Source: Anisakis pegreffii (taxonomy: Eukaryota > Nematoda > Chromadorea > Rhabditida > Anisakidae). From it: a stretch of 64,000 nt of DNA. Position 1 is the stretch's first letter, and each line of letters begins with the position of its first letter. Under the pieces are notes generated by a model. The model searched no databases. It had not been told where the DNA came from and saw only the letters and a list, made by a program, of their open reading frames with translations. The DNA is taken from NCBI GenBank assembly GCA_035041965.1, contig JAPYMA010003051.1, forward strand, positions 95,370-159,369, given 5' to 3'. The position numbers were made by a program, and so were the translations under genes. This document shows positions 52,944-63,781 of the stretch, in pieces.

Positions 52944-54330
52944 TGATCCGAACCCTAACCTGCCATGCAAAAACACAAGACACTGCCAATATGCCACGAT
53001 CCAGTTAACAAAGTTACTTGCGGCGATATATATATATATATAAACATGAATTTGAAAAAATTGCCAGCACCCTCTTTCCTCCCTCGTTTTCTAATTTATA
53101 ACACAATACAAACGATGACGGATTATTGTTTCCGAAGATACATTACATTTCTTCAAAAACTCAAACATGAACCTGAAATAAGATGTCAAAAGTTTAAAAC
53201 GGGATCTGAACCCTCGCCCTCCACATTAAAACACACAACACTACCACTTTGCTATAATGCACTTTAATCTTTTACTTGCTAGGAACTAGACAAACATGGA
53301 TTTGGAAAAAAAAATTGCCAAATACCTCCCCTCGCCCCTTTTCTAATTTTCAAGATACTGCGAAAGGATTACATATTATTACTCTTAAAAACATACTGGA
53401 GAGTCTAGAAAACTCAAACCTAGAATTAAAATAAAATTGAGGAATAAAATGCCAAAGTTTCAAAACTGGATCCGAACCCTCACCCTCCACATCAAAACAC
53501 ACGTCACTACCACTTTGCTATGATGCAGTTATTTCCATCCTTTGCTAGAAAGTAGACAAACATCGATTTGAAAAAAACTACCAACTATCTCCCCTACCGC
53601 CCATTTTTGTAATTTTCAAAATACCGCGGAAAGACTGCAGATCATTACTCCCAAGGACACAATAGAGGGTCTCGACAACTCAAACTTAGACTTGGGATAA
53701 AATTCAGGAATAAAATACCGAAAGATTAAAATAGGATCCGAACCCTCGCCCTCCACAATCAAAACGCATATCACTACCATGTCGCCATGAAGCACTTCAT
53801 CCTACAGTTCGCTAGGAAATAGACAAACATAGATTTGAAAAAAATCGTCAACTATTCCCTCCATTCCCCATTTTTTTACTTTCCAAAATACCGCGAAAGG
53901 ACAGTAGATTAGTAATCCTAAATATACACTAAAGGGCCTAGAAAACTCAAACCTAGATTTCAAATAGAATTCAGAAATATAATGCCAAAAGTTCAAAACG
54001 GGATTCGAACCCTCGCCCTGAACTTCAAAACACATGCTACTACCACTTCGCTATAATGCACTTAACCCTATCGTTTGCTAGGAAATAGACAAACATGGAT
54101 CTGAAAAAAATCGTCAACTATTCCCTTCACTCCTCAGTTTTTTACTTTCAAAAATACCGCTAAAGGACAGTAGATTAGTAATCCTAAATATACACTAAAG
54201 GGCCTAGAAAACTCAAACCTAGATTTCAAATAGAATTCAGAAATATAATGCCAAAAGTTCAAAACGGGATTCGAACCCTCGCCCTGAACTTCAAAACACA
54301 TGCTACTACCACTTTGCTACGATGCACCTA
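52944..54330 (-). repeat. Tandem array of about six 266-bp units, each with a tRNA-like A/B-box segment
   Basis: The motif GGAT(T/C)CGAACCCTCGCCCT recurs at 52944 (degenerate), 53202, 53468, 53734, 54001 and 54267; spacings are 258, 266, 266, 267 and 266 bp. On the minus strand each unit carries TAGCGAAGTGGTAGTAGC (A-box-like) followed 30 bases later by GGGTTCGAATCC (B-box-like), the internal RNA polymerase III promoter layout of tRNA genes. The cloverleaf arms do not pair well (the anticodon-stem bases mismatch), so these are tRNA-derived or tRNA-mimicking repeats rather than functional tRNAs. The last two complete units are nearly identical; the first is diverged. Flanking unit sequence includes an A-rich stretch and TACCGC(G/T)AAAGGA. 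No tRNA type is assigned. Confidence 0.85.
53026..53042. repeat. (TA)n microsatellite
   Basis: Eight TA dinucleotides inside the first, diverged unit of the 266-bp array. Confidence 0.8.
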
Positions 54331-54998
54331 ACCCCAATGTTTGCTAGGAAATAGACAAACATGGATTTGAAAAAAAATGCACTCCTCCACAACCCTCGCG
54401 TTGCCCGAATTTTGCAATTTTATCCCACAAGAATACACTTAACCAGATCTGGACATCGCAAACGGGAAAAAATATGTGAACAAAGATGAATAAAATCTGG
54501 CAAATTAGTTAAAATTTAGCTTTCCTTCCCCTCTCAAACGCGCAATTTGAACAAGAAAGTGCACTCAGCTAACTACCAACATCTGATAAAGAAATTAACA
54601 AGTTAAAAGGAAATAAACAAAACCATTTGACGGCGAAACCAGTGCAGATTCGCTTTGAATAACTCAATATATTATATTTGAACCAATCCGAAATCCATCA
54701 CTTGATGCTCGACAGCAATTCTCGAGATCCATGTTAAAGTTGATCGAACCGATCCGTGATTGAAACTTCAGTTCAACGGGATCAATGAAATTTAACAGTA
54801 TAAATGTAGACAACCAAGGAAACTGATGATCAACTCATTGAGGTCAACATTGCAATTATCTTTGTTCTTACATGGTGTTTGATAATTTCAAACGTAAGTA
54901 ATTCCTTATACATGAAATCAACAAAAACCAACAACCATAAAATCAGATGAAAACTGTTACAAAAACTACTTTCGATTACTTGCTACGATATAAACAGT

Positions 54999-55172
54999 CA
55001 TCAGATTTCCGCGGTCACCCGAGGTACCCCGCCGCTGTCCATTTTCATGGTAGTCTGACGGTACGGATGCCGGGTTCACCCGGTACCGGGATAGGATTAA
55101 ACCTTGGGTTATCAGCCCATTCTCCCGGCCGCACTGCACCCGCACACCAACAGAGTGCCCGGAAATCTGATG
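54999..55172. mobile_element. GC-rich 174-bp element with 12-bp terminal inverted repeats (copy 1)
   Basis: Left end CATCAGATTTCC (54999-55010) and right end GGAAATCTGATG (55161-55172) are perfect inverted repeats. The interior is GC-rich, far above the local background, and contains TGCCGGGTTCACCCGG and TCCCGGCCGCACTGCACCCG. It resembles a short non-autonomous inverted-repeat transposon (MITE-like), or the end of a larger repeat. A second copy lies about 785 bp to the right in the same orientation. No transposase is nearby. Confidence 0.7.
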
Positions 55173-55273
55173 TCGGTGTATCTCACTTAATCACGAATGG
55201 AACAATAATACTTTACAAACACTCAGTAACAGTTTTATATGATTTCATGGACTTTTTCGGCCCTTAACTAAGT

Positions 55274-55400
55274 GGGGGGGGGGGAAGAGAGAGATGGGAT
55301 GAATTAAACACATAAATCATACGAAAAAAACCCTCAGGAAATGAAACGAACAAAAAATAAGTGGCGAAAAATTGACCTGACAGATGGTTGTTCGTCCATC
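55274..55400. repeat. G-run plus shared A-rich motif downstream of element copy 1
   Basis: Eleven G residues at 55274-55284, then at about 55343-55400 GAAACGAACAAAAAATAAGT, GGCGAAAAATTGACCTGA and a GATGG/GTTCG segment. The same order (element, G-run, ACAAAAAAT...TTGACCT motif) follows copy 2. Confidence 0.55.
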
Positions 55401-55784
55401 TGAATAACTTTTCAGCAGAACAGTCACACGATGTTGTCCATCTTTCACTTGATATCTCGTGTTCGTGTGACCAAAACGTCTCCAATGATCAATCCATCTT
55501 CAGTCCACATTCGCGAGAAGTTGCATCATTTTGTCGCTTTCTCCTTGTCCCGTAACCAATCCATCTTCTACGATCGATCCCTCTTCAGTGCTCAATTGCG
55601 AAGAGCTCCTCCATTTTTGTAGTTTCATTTCTGTTGCGGTGGTCGCTTGCGATCCGCCAGAGCGAATCGCAAGCATCAATGCCTTAATAAAATCTTATTA
55701 GCATCTGAAATCGAAAGATGAAAAAGATGAAAAGGTGAAAGACTGGTACAAATGTCTTCTAGGCTACATCTTTAACCAAAACAC

Positions 55785-55964
55785 AGACATCAAATTTCAG
55801 AACACTCGAGGTCCCCCGCCGCTGTCCATGAAACATGGAAGTTTGACGGTACGGATGCCGGGTTCACCCGGAACCGGGATAGGATTGCTCCTTGGGTTAT
55901 CAGCCCATTCTCCCGGCCGCACTGCACCCGAACACCTACGAGAGTGCCCCGAAATCTGATGTCT
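55785..55964. mobile_element. GC-rich element with terminal inverted repeats (copy 2)
   Basis: Same orientation and interior as the copy at 54999 (shared TGACGGTACGGATGCCGGGT and GGGTTATCAGCCCATTCTCC). Ends are AGACATCAAATTTC and GAAATCTGATGTCT, inverted with one mismatch. Several substitutions and small indels separate the two copies, so the duplication is not recent. An open frame crosses both copies but reflects shared repeat DNA. Confidence 0.68.
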
Positions 55965-55996
55965 ACGCTTTATTCTCACTCATGTATGAAAGTGCT

Positions 55997-56180
55997 GGGG
56001 GGGGGAGTGGAATAATATGCAAATAATGCAAAAATAGCCCAAATAAAATAAGTGAACAAAAAATGAATGTCGAAAATTTGACCTAATGGAAGATCGACAA
56101 TCCATCGCCACGGGCCAAGATCGTCCAGCTTCTCACTTCCACCTCCGTTCGTTGTCCTCGGTTCAAATACCTTCCAGCTC
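55997..56180. repeat. G-run plus shared A-rich motif downstream of element copy 2
   Basis: Nine G residues at 55997-56005, then GTGAACAAAAAATGAATG and CGAAAATTTGACCTAATGGA (56052-56100), followed by a GC-richer tail to about 56180. A third relative of the motif lies at 57501-57552. Confidence 0.55.
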
Positions 56181-56764
56181 GACCAGTATCCTTCCCATCA
56201 CATCGAAGAGATGAAATTAGTTAATATAAGTAAGTACAATCAACTCATTCGAAAGGAGAATTTGAACAATGCATCTATTCTTATTCATGAAGAGGGCAAA
56301 GGAACGTAATATGGGTAATTCCGCTTGATTCAGACCTTACCCTAATATCCACTGATGCTATCTAGTTCACCCTCAATCTGAAATGTAATTTCTCGAACAC
56401 AGTCAACTGTTGAAGGCAGAGGCGGTGACTTATGACTTTCATTTCAATTTTCTTGAAACAATGAATGGCAATTGAAAAATCCGTAATGATCTTCAGGATT
56501 AATGAAACTATGCTTTCGTGTGATCAAGAACTTCGATAGCACTAATGAGGGATAATAACCACACTGGCAAGGGGAATAAGGATGTATCAATAGAATTGTA
56601 TGAATGCCATCATGAACCTAGCTAATAGATAAGCTTCGGCGAGTAACCACAAACACCTGAGAGATTTCTTCTTATAGCGCATTTAGCAACATTGAACTGA
56701 GTGAAACGATTTCATATGCGCAAGCCAATGGTCAAACCGATCATAATTCCCCCCTGTTAAGAGA

Positions 56765-57062
56765 AAGTGCGCACAGTGAGTCCGGGAACCCTCGTTACCT
56801 AAGCAAATGCCCGAAGGCACTACTCAGGCCAACTTACGCGCAATTCCCTATCCCCGGTCAAATCGGCGCCTTTCCCGGGCCGGGAACGCCCATATTTTAT
56901 TTCGAAGATGAATGATGACGATACCCGGATAAGCATCATCAACATATATTGAGGTATTTCTCCCCGATTCGCCGAGACTGCCGGTAGGCGGGGAACGCCT
57001 GTCGCATTTACCTAAACCTAGCCCCTCTTATTGGCAGCTCGACGGGTTGGGATCACCCACGC
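56765..57062. repeat. GC-rich repeat-like island
   Basis: About 300 bases of very GC-rich sequence (for example CTTTCCCGGGCCGGGAACGC and GCCGGTAGGCGGGGAACGCC) in an AT-rich neighbourhood. GGGAACGCC occurs twice. The right end, GGGTTGGGATCACCCACGCA, recalls GC-rich untranslated regions of non-LTR retrotransposons, and it lies 0.5 kb from an RTE-like fragment. No long open frame. Identity inferred. Confidence 0.45.
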
Positions 57063-57427
57063 AACCAAAATATGCTTTTTAAAAATAACCATTAACTGCA
57101 CAAATGATATCATATTCAACTCAGTTCAGCTGTCACTAAACAGCACCACAAGGAAACGTTCTTCGAGTCACCACCTAGCGACTCGTCTCTTCAGGTGAGT
57201 GGTCCAGGCGAACTTTCCAGACCTACCGCTAAGCTCATAAGGCGATTCATACCCTACGTTCAGAAAGCTCAATTTAATCATAAGGGAAACAGTTTTTTTC
57301 TTGACATGCCAGTGTGGCTACTACCTATACTGTGTGCACTATCTCCTACAACTCATTTTAAAAAAACGCAATATTTCTGCCTCCAAGAGCCGCCACATTC
57401 GAGAGTTTATATCTCAGTGTAGGGCTC

Positions 57428-57469
57428 ATCGATGGATCTTAAGTACGTTTGTACTTAAGATCCATCGAT
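57428..57469. repeat. Perfect palindrome, 19-bp arms, 4-base loop
   Basis: ATCGATGGATCTTAAGTAC (57428-57446), GTTT, then the exact reverse complement (57451-57469). It would fold as a strong hairpin or cruciform. It lies immediately left of the RTE-like fragment, within the repeat zone. Confidence 0.9.
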
Positions 57470-57500
57470 ACTATCTAGCTCTACAACGAAGAAAAAATTA

Positions 57501-57775
57501 AACGAACAAAAAATTGACGGCAAAAAGTTGACCTGATGGAAGACCATGGTTGACTGCCGTGATACCACAGCTTTACGTCTGTCCTCGTTGAGATGCCATC
57601 CGTTGTCCCGAGCTTAGTCGGTTGTCCTGCGTGTTGCGATATGCAGTCCAGCGTGTTGATCCTCATGCACCTCGGCAATACCACTTTTACGCCGGGTTGC
57701 CATCCCCTGACGCAACCCTCCTCATTTATCCGGGCTTGGGACCGGCACTAAGGGCAATAAACCCTTCGTGGCTGA
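57501..57775 (-). mobile_element. 3'-end fragment of an RTE-clade non-LTR retrotransposon or derived SINE
   Basis: Read on the minus strand it contains GCCGGTCCCAAGCCCGGATA, GAGGAGGGTTGCGTCAGGGG and CAACCCGGCGTAAAA, a word series I recognise from the 3' regions of RTE-type LINEs in many animals (family knowledge). It ends with the TTGACC/ACAAAAAAT motif shared with 55343 and 56052. No reverse transcriptase frame is present, so this is a truncated or non-autonomous copy. Confidence 0.58.
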
Positions 57776-58226
57776 GTTGAAGTGATTGCTGAGGATCATG
57801 AAACGAACGAAAGAACGAAATATCGGAAGAGTCGTCGTCAATGACAGAGAACAGCGAAATTATTTCAATTACATCGTTACATCCAAATTTTCTATCGAAC
57901 GCACGAAATCATTGCATATTTTTCACTCGAACATGGCTCAGCCCAACCTGATATTTCAGCCGCTGGGCTGATTAAGAAGGACACATTAACGATAACTCAG
58001 TGAAAATGAGTTTTAACAAATTCGATCAAAAGAGTTGCCTTATTTCCACGAAGTATATGAGAATGAAGTTAAACGTTTTTTTGCGACGAAACCGACTAGT
58101 TCTCCTGGGTGGTAATGAGTTGGTTTATTTGGTTCTACTTGGTGGCTTTAGGAAATCATCTAGCATAATAAAAACTCATTATCATAACGCACATATAATA
58201 ATTACTGGCGCTGAGAAAAAACTTAA

Positions 58227-58580
58227 TTAAACTTTAACGAACTCAATGTCCATGAACTTAATGAAATGCTGACAGTTCGCCAAGTACGAACGCAGGGACA
58301 GTTCGCCACGTGACGGATTTTCATTTGGTATATATTCAGAAATATGAATTTCTTGCCCATTCAACGGGAATAGATTCGGGCAATTTATATATCGTTTTGT
58401 AGTGCAGATCCAGGAGAATAAAATATTCTCCATAAATTTACCAGCAATCCAGACGTGTTCGAGATTCTCGATTTCGCTTTCAGTGTAAAATTTCAAGAGG
58501 TATTTTGAATTGTTACCCACCCCACTGTGAAAATTTATGATCATGGTGTATACCATGTTGTAGCCGAGATTGAGTACCAT
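58227..58580 (-). CDS. Uncharacterised 117-codon open segment, possibly the last exon of a divergent C-type-lectin-like protein
   Basis: A 117-codon open frame from ATG at 58580 to a stop at 58227, with balanced, protein-like composition (YIPNENPSRGELSLRSYL near the end). An in-frame extension to a TTTAAG acceptor-like site about nine bases upstream (near 58590) is possible, so it may be a terminal exon. The pattern HVWIAGKF followed by FSW is reminiscent of the WIGG...W core of C-type lectin domains, and the cysteine at ANCQHF could be the last one, but the usual cysteine set and the EPN/QPD sugar-binding motif are not evident. Function is therefore unknown. It lies about 1 kb downstream of the lysyl hydroxylase stop on the same strand. 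Confidence 0.45.
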   Translation of the reverse strand: MVLNLGYNMVYTMIINFHSGVGNNSKYLLKFYTESEIENLEHVWIAGKFMENILFSWICTTKRYINCPNLFPLNGQEIHISEYIPNENPSRGELSLRSYLANCQHFIKFMDIEFVKV

Positions 58581-58892
58581 AGAAAACTCCCTTAAATATA
58601 CCAGTTATGGAGCAGAAGTAAAGAGAGAGCAAAAAATGGTACGACTGGATGGATGTCTGAAGAGTAAGAGGAGGAGAAATGAAAATGCATATCTAACGTA
58701 ATCGCACCTTATACTCGCAAGTGTCACTAAATTTCATGAATATTCTCAATTCGGTGTGGTAATCTTTGAACATGTTTACGACAACCTTCAAACTGAGAAC
58801 ATTTTCTGCTCCATCTTTTCATGCGATTCAAACTCGTTATGACGTGCTTCACCTGTTCTCTTTACGTACGGTATAACACAACAAAGATTTAT

Positions 58893-59270
58893 TCAGATCT
58901 TTGGAGCCTGTACACAGCGGTTCACAATGAGAGAATGATCACGAAGTGTGAATACCAATATAAAAATGAAGTTATCCTCTGAAATCAGCACCATACAATT
59001 GACAATAACAATAGCACTGATATGAACATAGAAGAAAACAACTGCCCGATTATGTCGATTAGCAAACCAAAAACATTCAACAAAACGAATAATTTTTGAA
59101 ACTTGTGAACGAGCAAAGTATGAAAGCATTTTTCTGGGACTGAAAATTAGAATTTCGCTATTTTTTCCACTGATTTTGAGATTGTTCTCAATAAGAACCA
59201 CAGAAACTTTCCCCAGTAAACTAGTAGAAATACTAGCAAACAGATACGCCGATCCATTAAGCTCTTTCAT
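58893..59270 (-). CDS. Uncharacterised 125-codon open segment with hydrophobic stretches
   Basis: An ATG-started open frame of 125 codons (starts MKELNGSAYLFASIS, ends CVQAPKI). It contains two or three hydrophobic stretches around residues 75-105. ELNGSAYLFASI loosely recalls the ...LASI strand at the start of C-type lectin domains, and the segment lies just upstream of the open frame at 58227-58580, so the two could be exons of one gene; I could not define the splice sites. It may also be a chance open frame. It sits in the interval downstream of the lysyl hydroxylase stop (59538). Confidence 0.25.
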   Translation of the reverse strand: MKELNGSAYLFASISTSLLGKVSVVLIENNLKISGKNSEILIFSPRKMLSYFARSQVSKIIRFVECFWFANRHNRAVVFFYVHISAIVIVNCMVLISEDNFIFILVFTLRDHSLIVNRCVQAPKI

Positions 59271-59537
59271 CAGCTCATGCGTTCCATATCAATATTTTCA
59301 CACCAAAACGGTTTCTACGATTTCGAGACAACGAGTATTTAACAGAAAGTAGAATTCTGCATATGCTTTTCATATTCCTTAGGAAATAATCCAGAATATA
59401 AGAGGCAGCAGCAAAAACAATACGAAAATATCGTAAGATACCTATGGGTGAATGGCTTTAACAAATACCACACAAATAACAACAATTATCATCGGGAAAA
59501 ACTATTGCACAAAGCCATTAAATCATTAAATATTCAT

Positions 59538-62500
59538 TCACGGATTCAGAAACGACACTGCGATATAGCGTGTTCCTTTCGTAACCGTTAGACCCTCGTG
59601 AAGGTGTGTTAATCGACCGGGGAACATCGCTGCGTAACCTGAAAATGCATTTTGATGAGAATATATCTATCCATCAGCGATGATTTCAGTAGATTATTGC
59701 CCTACTCTCCCCGAATTACTGGATAGGTTCAAGATGAACAATATATCCCATAACAATACCCAGACACAATATTAGCTCTCCACTAAAAAAACAATAGAAA
59801 GAGCACGTGAAAAGATACGACTTCCAAAATACGAGCAGAAAATCATCGGCAGTTGGTATGAGTATTCTGCTTCTTTCGATCCTGGAGTCGCTTTGTGAAC
59901 AACTCCATGTACAGTAAATTTGACTTGCCCATGAATCGTATATAATAAAATGTCAGGTATGGACTAGAAAGCATCCGAATATGACACAGGAAGCTTAACA
60001 ACATCCAAAAAGCTTAACGAAACATAAGCCTAAGTGACTGACCAACTCGATCCGCATTAACGGTACAATTGTAGCGAACGTAACGAACGCCGCCACCCTC
60101 GAAATCACGACCTCGTTGATTCAGTGGCACATCAATGGTATAGGTGGAAGCATCATGATGCGGCCTCAGGAATGACTGTTCACCGGGTTTATATCGCACA
60201 ACAAACATCATAATTGCTTCTACGGGCTGTAAAGCACAATCAGTTCAATGGAGATGTTCAGTTCGATGATGGAGCAATGAAATATCATTCTTCTATAATT
60301 TAGATTGTTGCAGTCCATGGACAGTCAACTCCATGTTGAAGCCCCTCATGTGACCCGATCGTAATGATAAGAGTGAACTCGAAAATGATATCCTTCAAGC
60401 TGTACGATGAAAATAAATCAAAACGCGATAGAACTGAATGCGTTTTTTTCATAAAGATTATTTTTCCTCAACAGAAATGTTCCATTGCGATTGCTGATAT
60501 CGAATTGTATTCACAAAACTATACGGATGAAATTGCAACGTAAATTAAGATAATATATCACAATTCGGTTACACCTTTTGGTAATATCCAATGAAAAGTT
60601 TCTCTTGCATTGGTCGCACATATTCATCCAGGAAATACAACCAATGCCTTTCGAAATCAATTTGATTCATATGAATATCAACCGTCGGAACGTTTTCATA
60701 GCCCCCGGCTAAACGCGTATCCTGAAAAATGAGCGAATCCGAGGCGTTAAAGAAACTGTCGAAAACTGCCACATCCTTCGTGGAAGTGGAATAAAATTGA
60801 TCATGCATGTTTGATCATCTATGCATGTTTCATGGAACACTGAAAGTGACTCGAATTCTAAGAAACATGAAGATTTCTCGCATTAATCTCAAAATTTTTC
60901 AGTGAAAAATTGATTTTTGAAAAAAAAAACAAACCCTATTGGAGCCATCAGACCAACGCCCGTAATGTTCCATCTCTTCAATCATCTCAGTCGCAAATCT
61001 CTCGGACATCAACGGATAATCGTAAACATCCGGACATGGCTGTTCAATTTCTGTGTTTCCACTGATTGCGGAGAAATAGCCAGGATGAATGTAGCGTGAT
61101 TCCCATAACTGATATCAATCCATTCCATCATCATCATATAACTAATCGACTTGATCAACAATAAAATGAGCCCATATAAGAATCATTATTTGTAGACAGC
61201 TTGAGTTTGCAAAACAAAAAACACTCTATGAGCTTGGAAACAAAGAGATAAACAGTAAAGGACACTTGGTCAGCTTGAGCGATCAGATTTGTGAGATCGC
61301 TAATCAATCAACAGAACGAAACAGGATCAGTAAACAGAGGAATCCAAAAAATCATTTATTATATGAACTCAATTCAGTCATTACGAGATCCGTCAAAAAA
61401 CTTTTTGAGATGAAGAACTTAAATTAGTGGAGCATCCAAAAGACTGAGCGATTCATTCGGATTGGAAGAAAAAATCGCAAATTTACAAATGAGCGAACAT
61501 TGATGCTTGATATAGCGATGGTTTTATACATCAGAGCTTACAACCTGCTTAGAAGATAGGAAATCCAAGGGCTATTGGAGCTCATTAATTCATTTCATCA
61601 GTCTATTGATATGGAAAAAAACAGAGAGAAGTGCATGCGGTCTATCTTAAAGATTCCCTCCAATAGTAAAATGATTTTGAAAAAATGATCTATAAATGAG
61701 TTATGGCATTAACTAACGTGTCGATTCTCGAATATTTGATACATTTCCGGATGAATACGCTCATCGCTATTATCGAACGTTGCACAGTCAGCCAAAAAGC
61801 CATAATAATGTTGATTGTCGACGAAAAGAAAATGATTCTGAAATGTAAATGCTATGAAAGTACTCGGATTCATAAATTCAACAAGAGCTTTTGAAAGAGG
61901 ACTTCTGAAAAGAGAAACAACTTTCAAAATCTGTCAGATTGGCGAAATCAACGAACACATCAATGACAACGATGAAAAAAATGAGTTTACATGCAATTTC
62001 AAGTTACCTTATCTCGTGCAAATTCACAGAAACTCATGTCTGCATCGGAGTCCTGGTTATAGAAGAATGCATCACGTACTTCACGCATCTCAAATGATAT
62101 TGCAGTGGAGGAGTATCCCAAATATTTTGAGCGAAGCATTCAGGTACAATAGATTATTTGATGAATTCCAAAAAATCTTATCACGCAAACATTTCAGTTA
62201 ATTCAAGTGAATGTGAATAAATTAGAAGTTTTGGATTCACTATGCATTTTCCATCTTGAAAACTGATGGAGCAAGCCCAGAGGGGAAGAAGGTGAAGAGA
62301 TCCGACAATAGAGGGCGATCACATTAGTTTTCTGGATATTAGTTTTCCGCAGACCTTATATTTGTTGATGAGAATAGCTGACGAAATGTACGGTACATTC
62401 CATACACCAACTCGTTTGAAGGTGACCATTTCAGTGTAGTCCTCGGATCGTCGATAGTAACCAAGCTCGTTAACATCAGCCCAAAAGTTTGTGAACAGTT

Positions 62501-63781
62501 TCTGTGGTTTCCCGACCATGGGCGCTACAATACCACTGAAATACTCCTAACGGATATCAACATTGCACTGAACTGAACTGCAGATGTTCTTTCATGGAAT
62601 AAACCAAGTGAGCTATACTGCCATCATGCCTTCAAGCTGTCATTACTTTCAAATCATCAATGATTTCATACGAAACGAATTTTCTGAGCAATTTCCAGCA
62701 TTCTAAGTCACCGTCCGACGGAAATCTGACAATATCAAGAATGTGAGCGAGTGACACGGTAAATCATTCATATTATCCAAATGAAGGATTCACGTTTGAT
62801 CTGACCTCATTTGATCTGAGTGTAGCTTGGAAAGCTTGCAAAAATTTTCAAAGTATAGTATGTAACAGTGGTTCTCACGTTCGGGTACTCCATTATCCCC
62901 TTTGATGATCTAGCTGACCGCCGTTACCCCCCTCCCCCCAACATCTCTAAGTTACCCAAAATGGGTAATTTCACCACCTGTGAGAAGCACTGATATATAA
63001 GACAAATCATCAAAAGACATATGATTTCAGCAACATTCAATCAACTGGCGTACAGATTCATGACGAGAGAACTTTCGATGATTGATCTCAGTGTACCGAG
63101 ATTATTGAAGTGAACGTTTGCGTCGAGCAGGAATACGAACTCGTTACTTGCTTTAATCGCTGAATCACTAAAATTGCAATTGGTAAAATATTGCATCTTG
63201 AAAATATTCTTACTGAAGGCAATTTCAAAAGAAAATATTGAACGATATTTCATCCAAGACAATAAATTTTTAAAAATCCGACAAATAGAATCCACTGAGC
63301 CCTTAAAAATAGGTAAAAATACTCACATAACTCCACGGCGAGCATCGCGCTCATCCAGCTCAATATCGGATCCGTCCCATTCAACTGAATTGTACTTTCC
63401 TCTTGCTCTTTTTACGAACTCATTGATCTGAACGATAAAGAGATCTTAATTTTACATCCCAATGATCATTTAATATCACATGGCATTTACTGATTGTGAG
63501 TTCTGAAATCACCATTATGCTCGTATCTTCGAAATTCCCTGAATCTCGCTAATACAATCACCAAATGTTTATTCATAGAGACGTATCACTGAGACGTTCC
63601 ATGTTCACAGATGACTTACGTCATGTTCATTATATTTTTGATTGTTGTAAACGTACAGATCGATTTTCTCCTTTGGATACATCATATTCTCGATTTTCTC
63701 CAAAAATTCCTCAACGAACGGTATGGGTTTCGCTATGAAAATGGCCAGTGTTAGTGTTGGCCATCGCTCTTCTTCGCCATC
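59538..63781 (-). CDS. let-268: Procollagen-lysine 2-oxoglutarate 5-dioxygenase (PLOD / LET-268 type), 3' ten exons; 5' part outside window
   Basis: ER-lumen enzyme that hydroxylates collagen lysines using Fe(II), 2-oxoglutarate and ascorbate; in nematodes it acts mainly on type IV collagen. Exons: 63620-63781, 63327-63427, 63054-63167, 62355-62535, 62008-62088, 61718-61837, 60935-61108, 60575-60721, 60043-60226, 59538-59638; frame is kept throughout, 455 codons including stop. The first four exons cover the glycosyltransferase-like accessory domain ([29 protein letters not shown]). The later exons cover the dioxygenase domain: [16 protein letters not shown], then RPHHDAS with the HxD iron ligands, then LTHLHEG with the distal His and GTRYIAVSF with the Arg that binds 2-oxoglutarate. 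It ends FLNP-stop, as PLODs do. All catalytic residues are present. The N-terminal glycosyltransferase domain and signal peptide must lie past position 64000. Least certain are the junction at 63054 (donor GTACGC, which leaves about four extra residues before IVAPM compared with human PLOD) and the acceptor at 62088 (TTTGAG). Confidence 0.96.

Noticed and set aside
53202..54065. Functional tRNA genes in the 266-bp array
   Set aside because: A and B boxes are present, but acceptor and anticodon stems do not pair and units repeat every 266 bp; called a repeat instead.
54947..55267. 106-codon frame, and its relative at 55735-55959, sharing the segment GSLTVRMPGSPGTGIGL
   Set aside because: The shared peptide is explained by DNA identity of the two GC-rich inverted-repeat elements; no other coding evidence.
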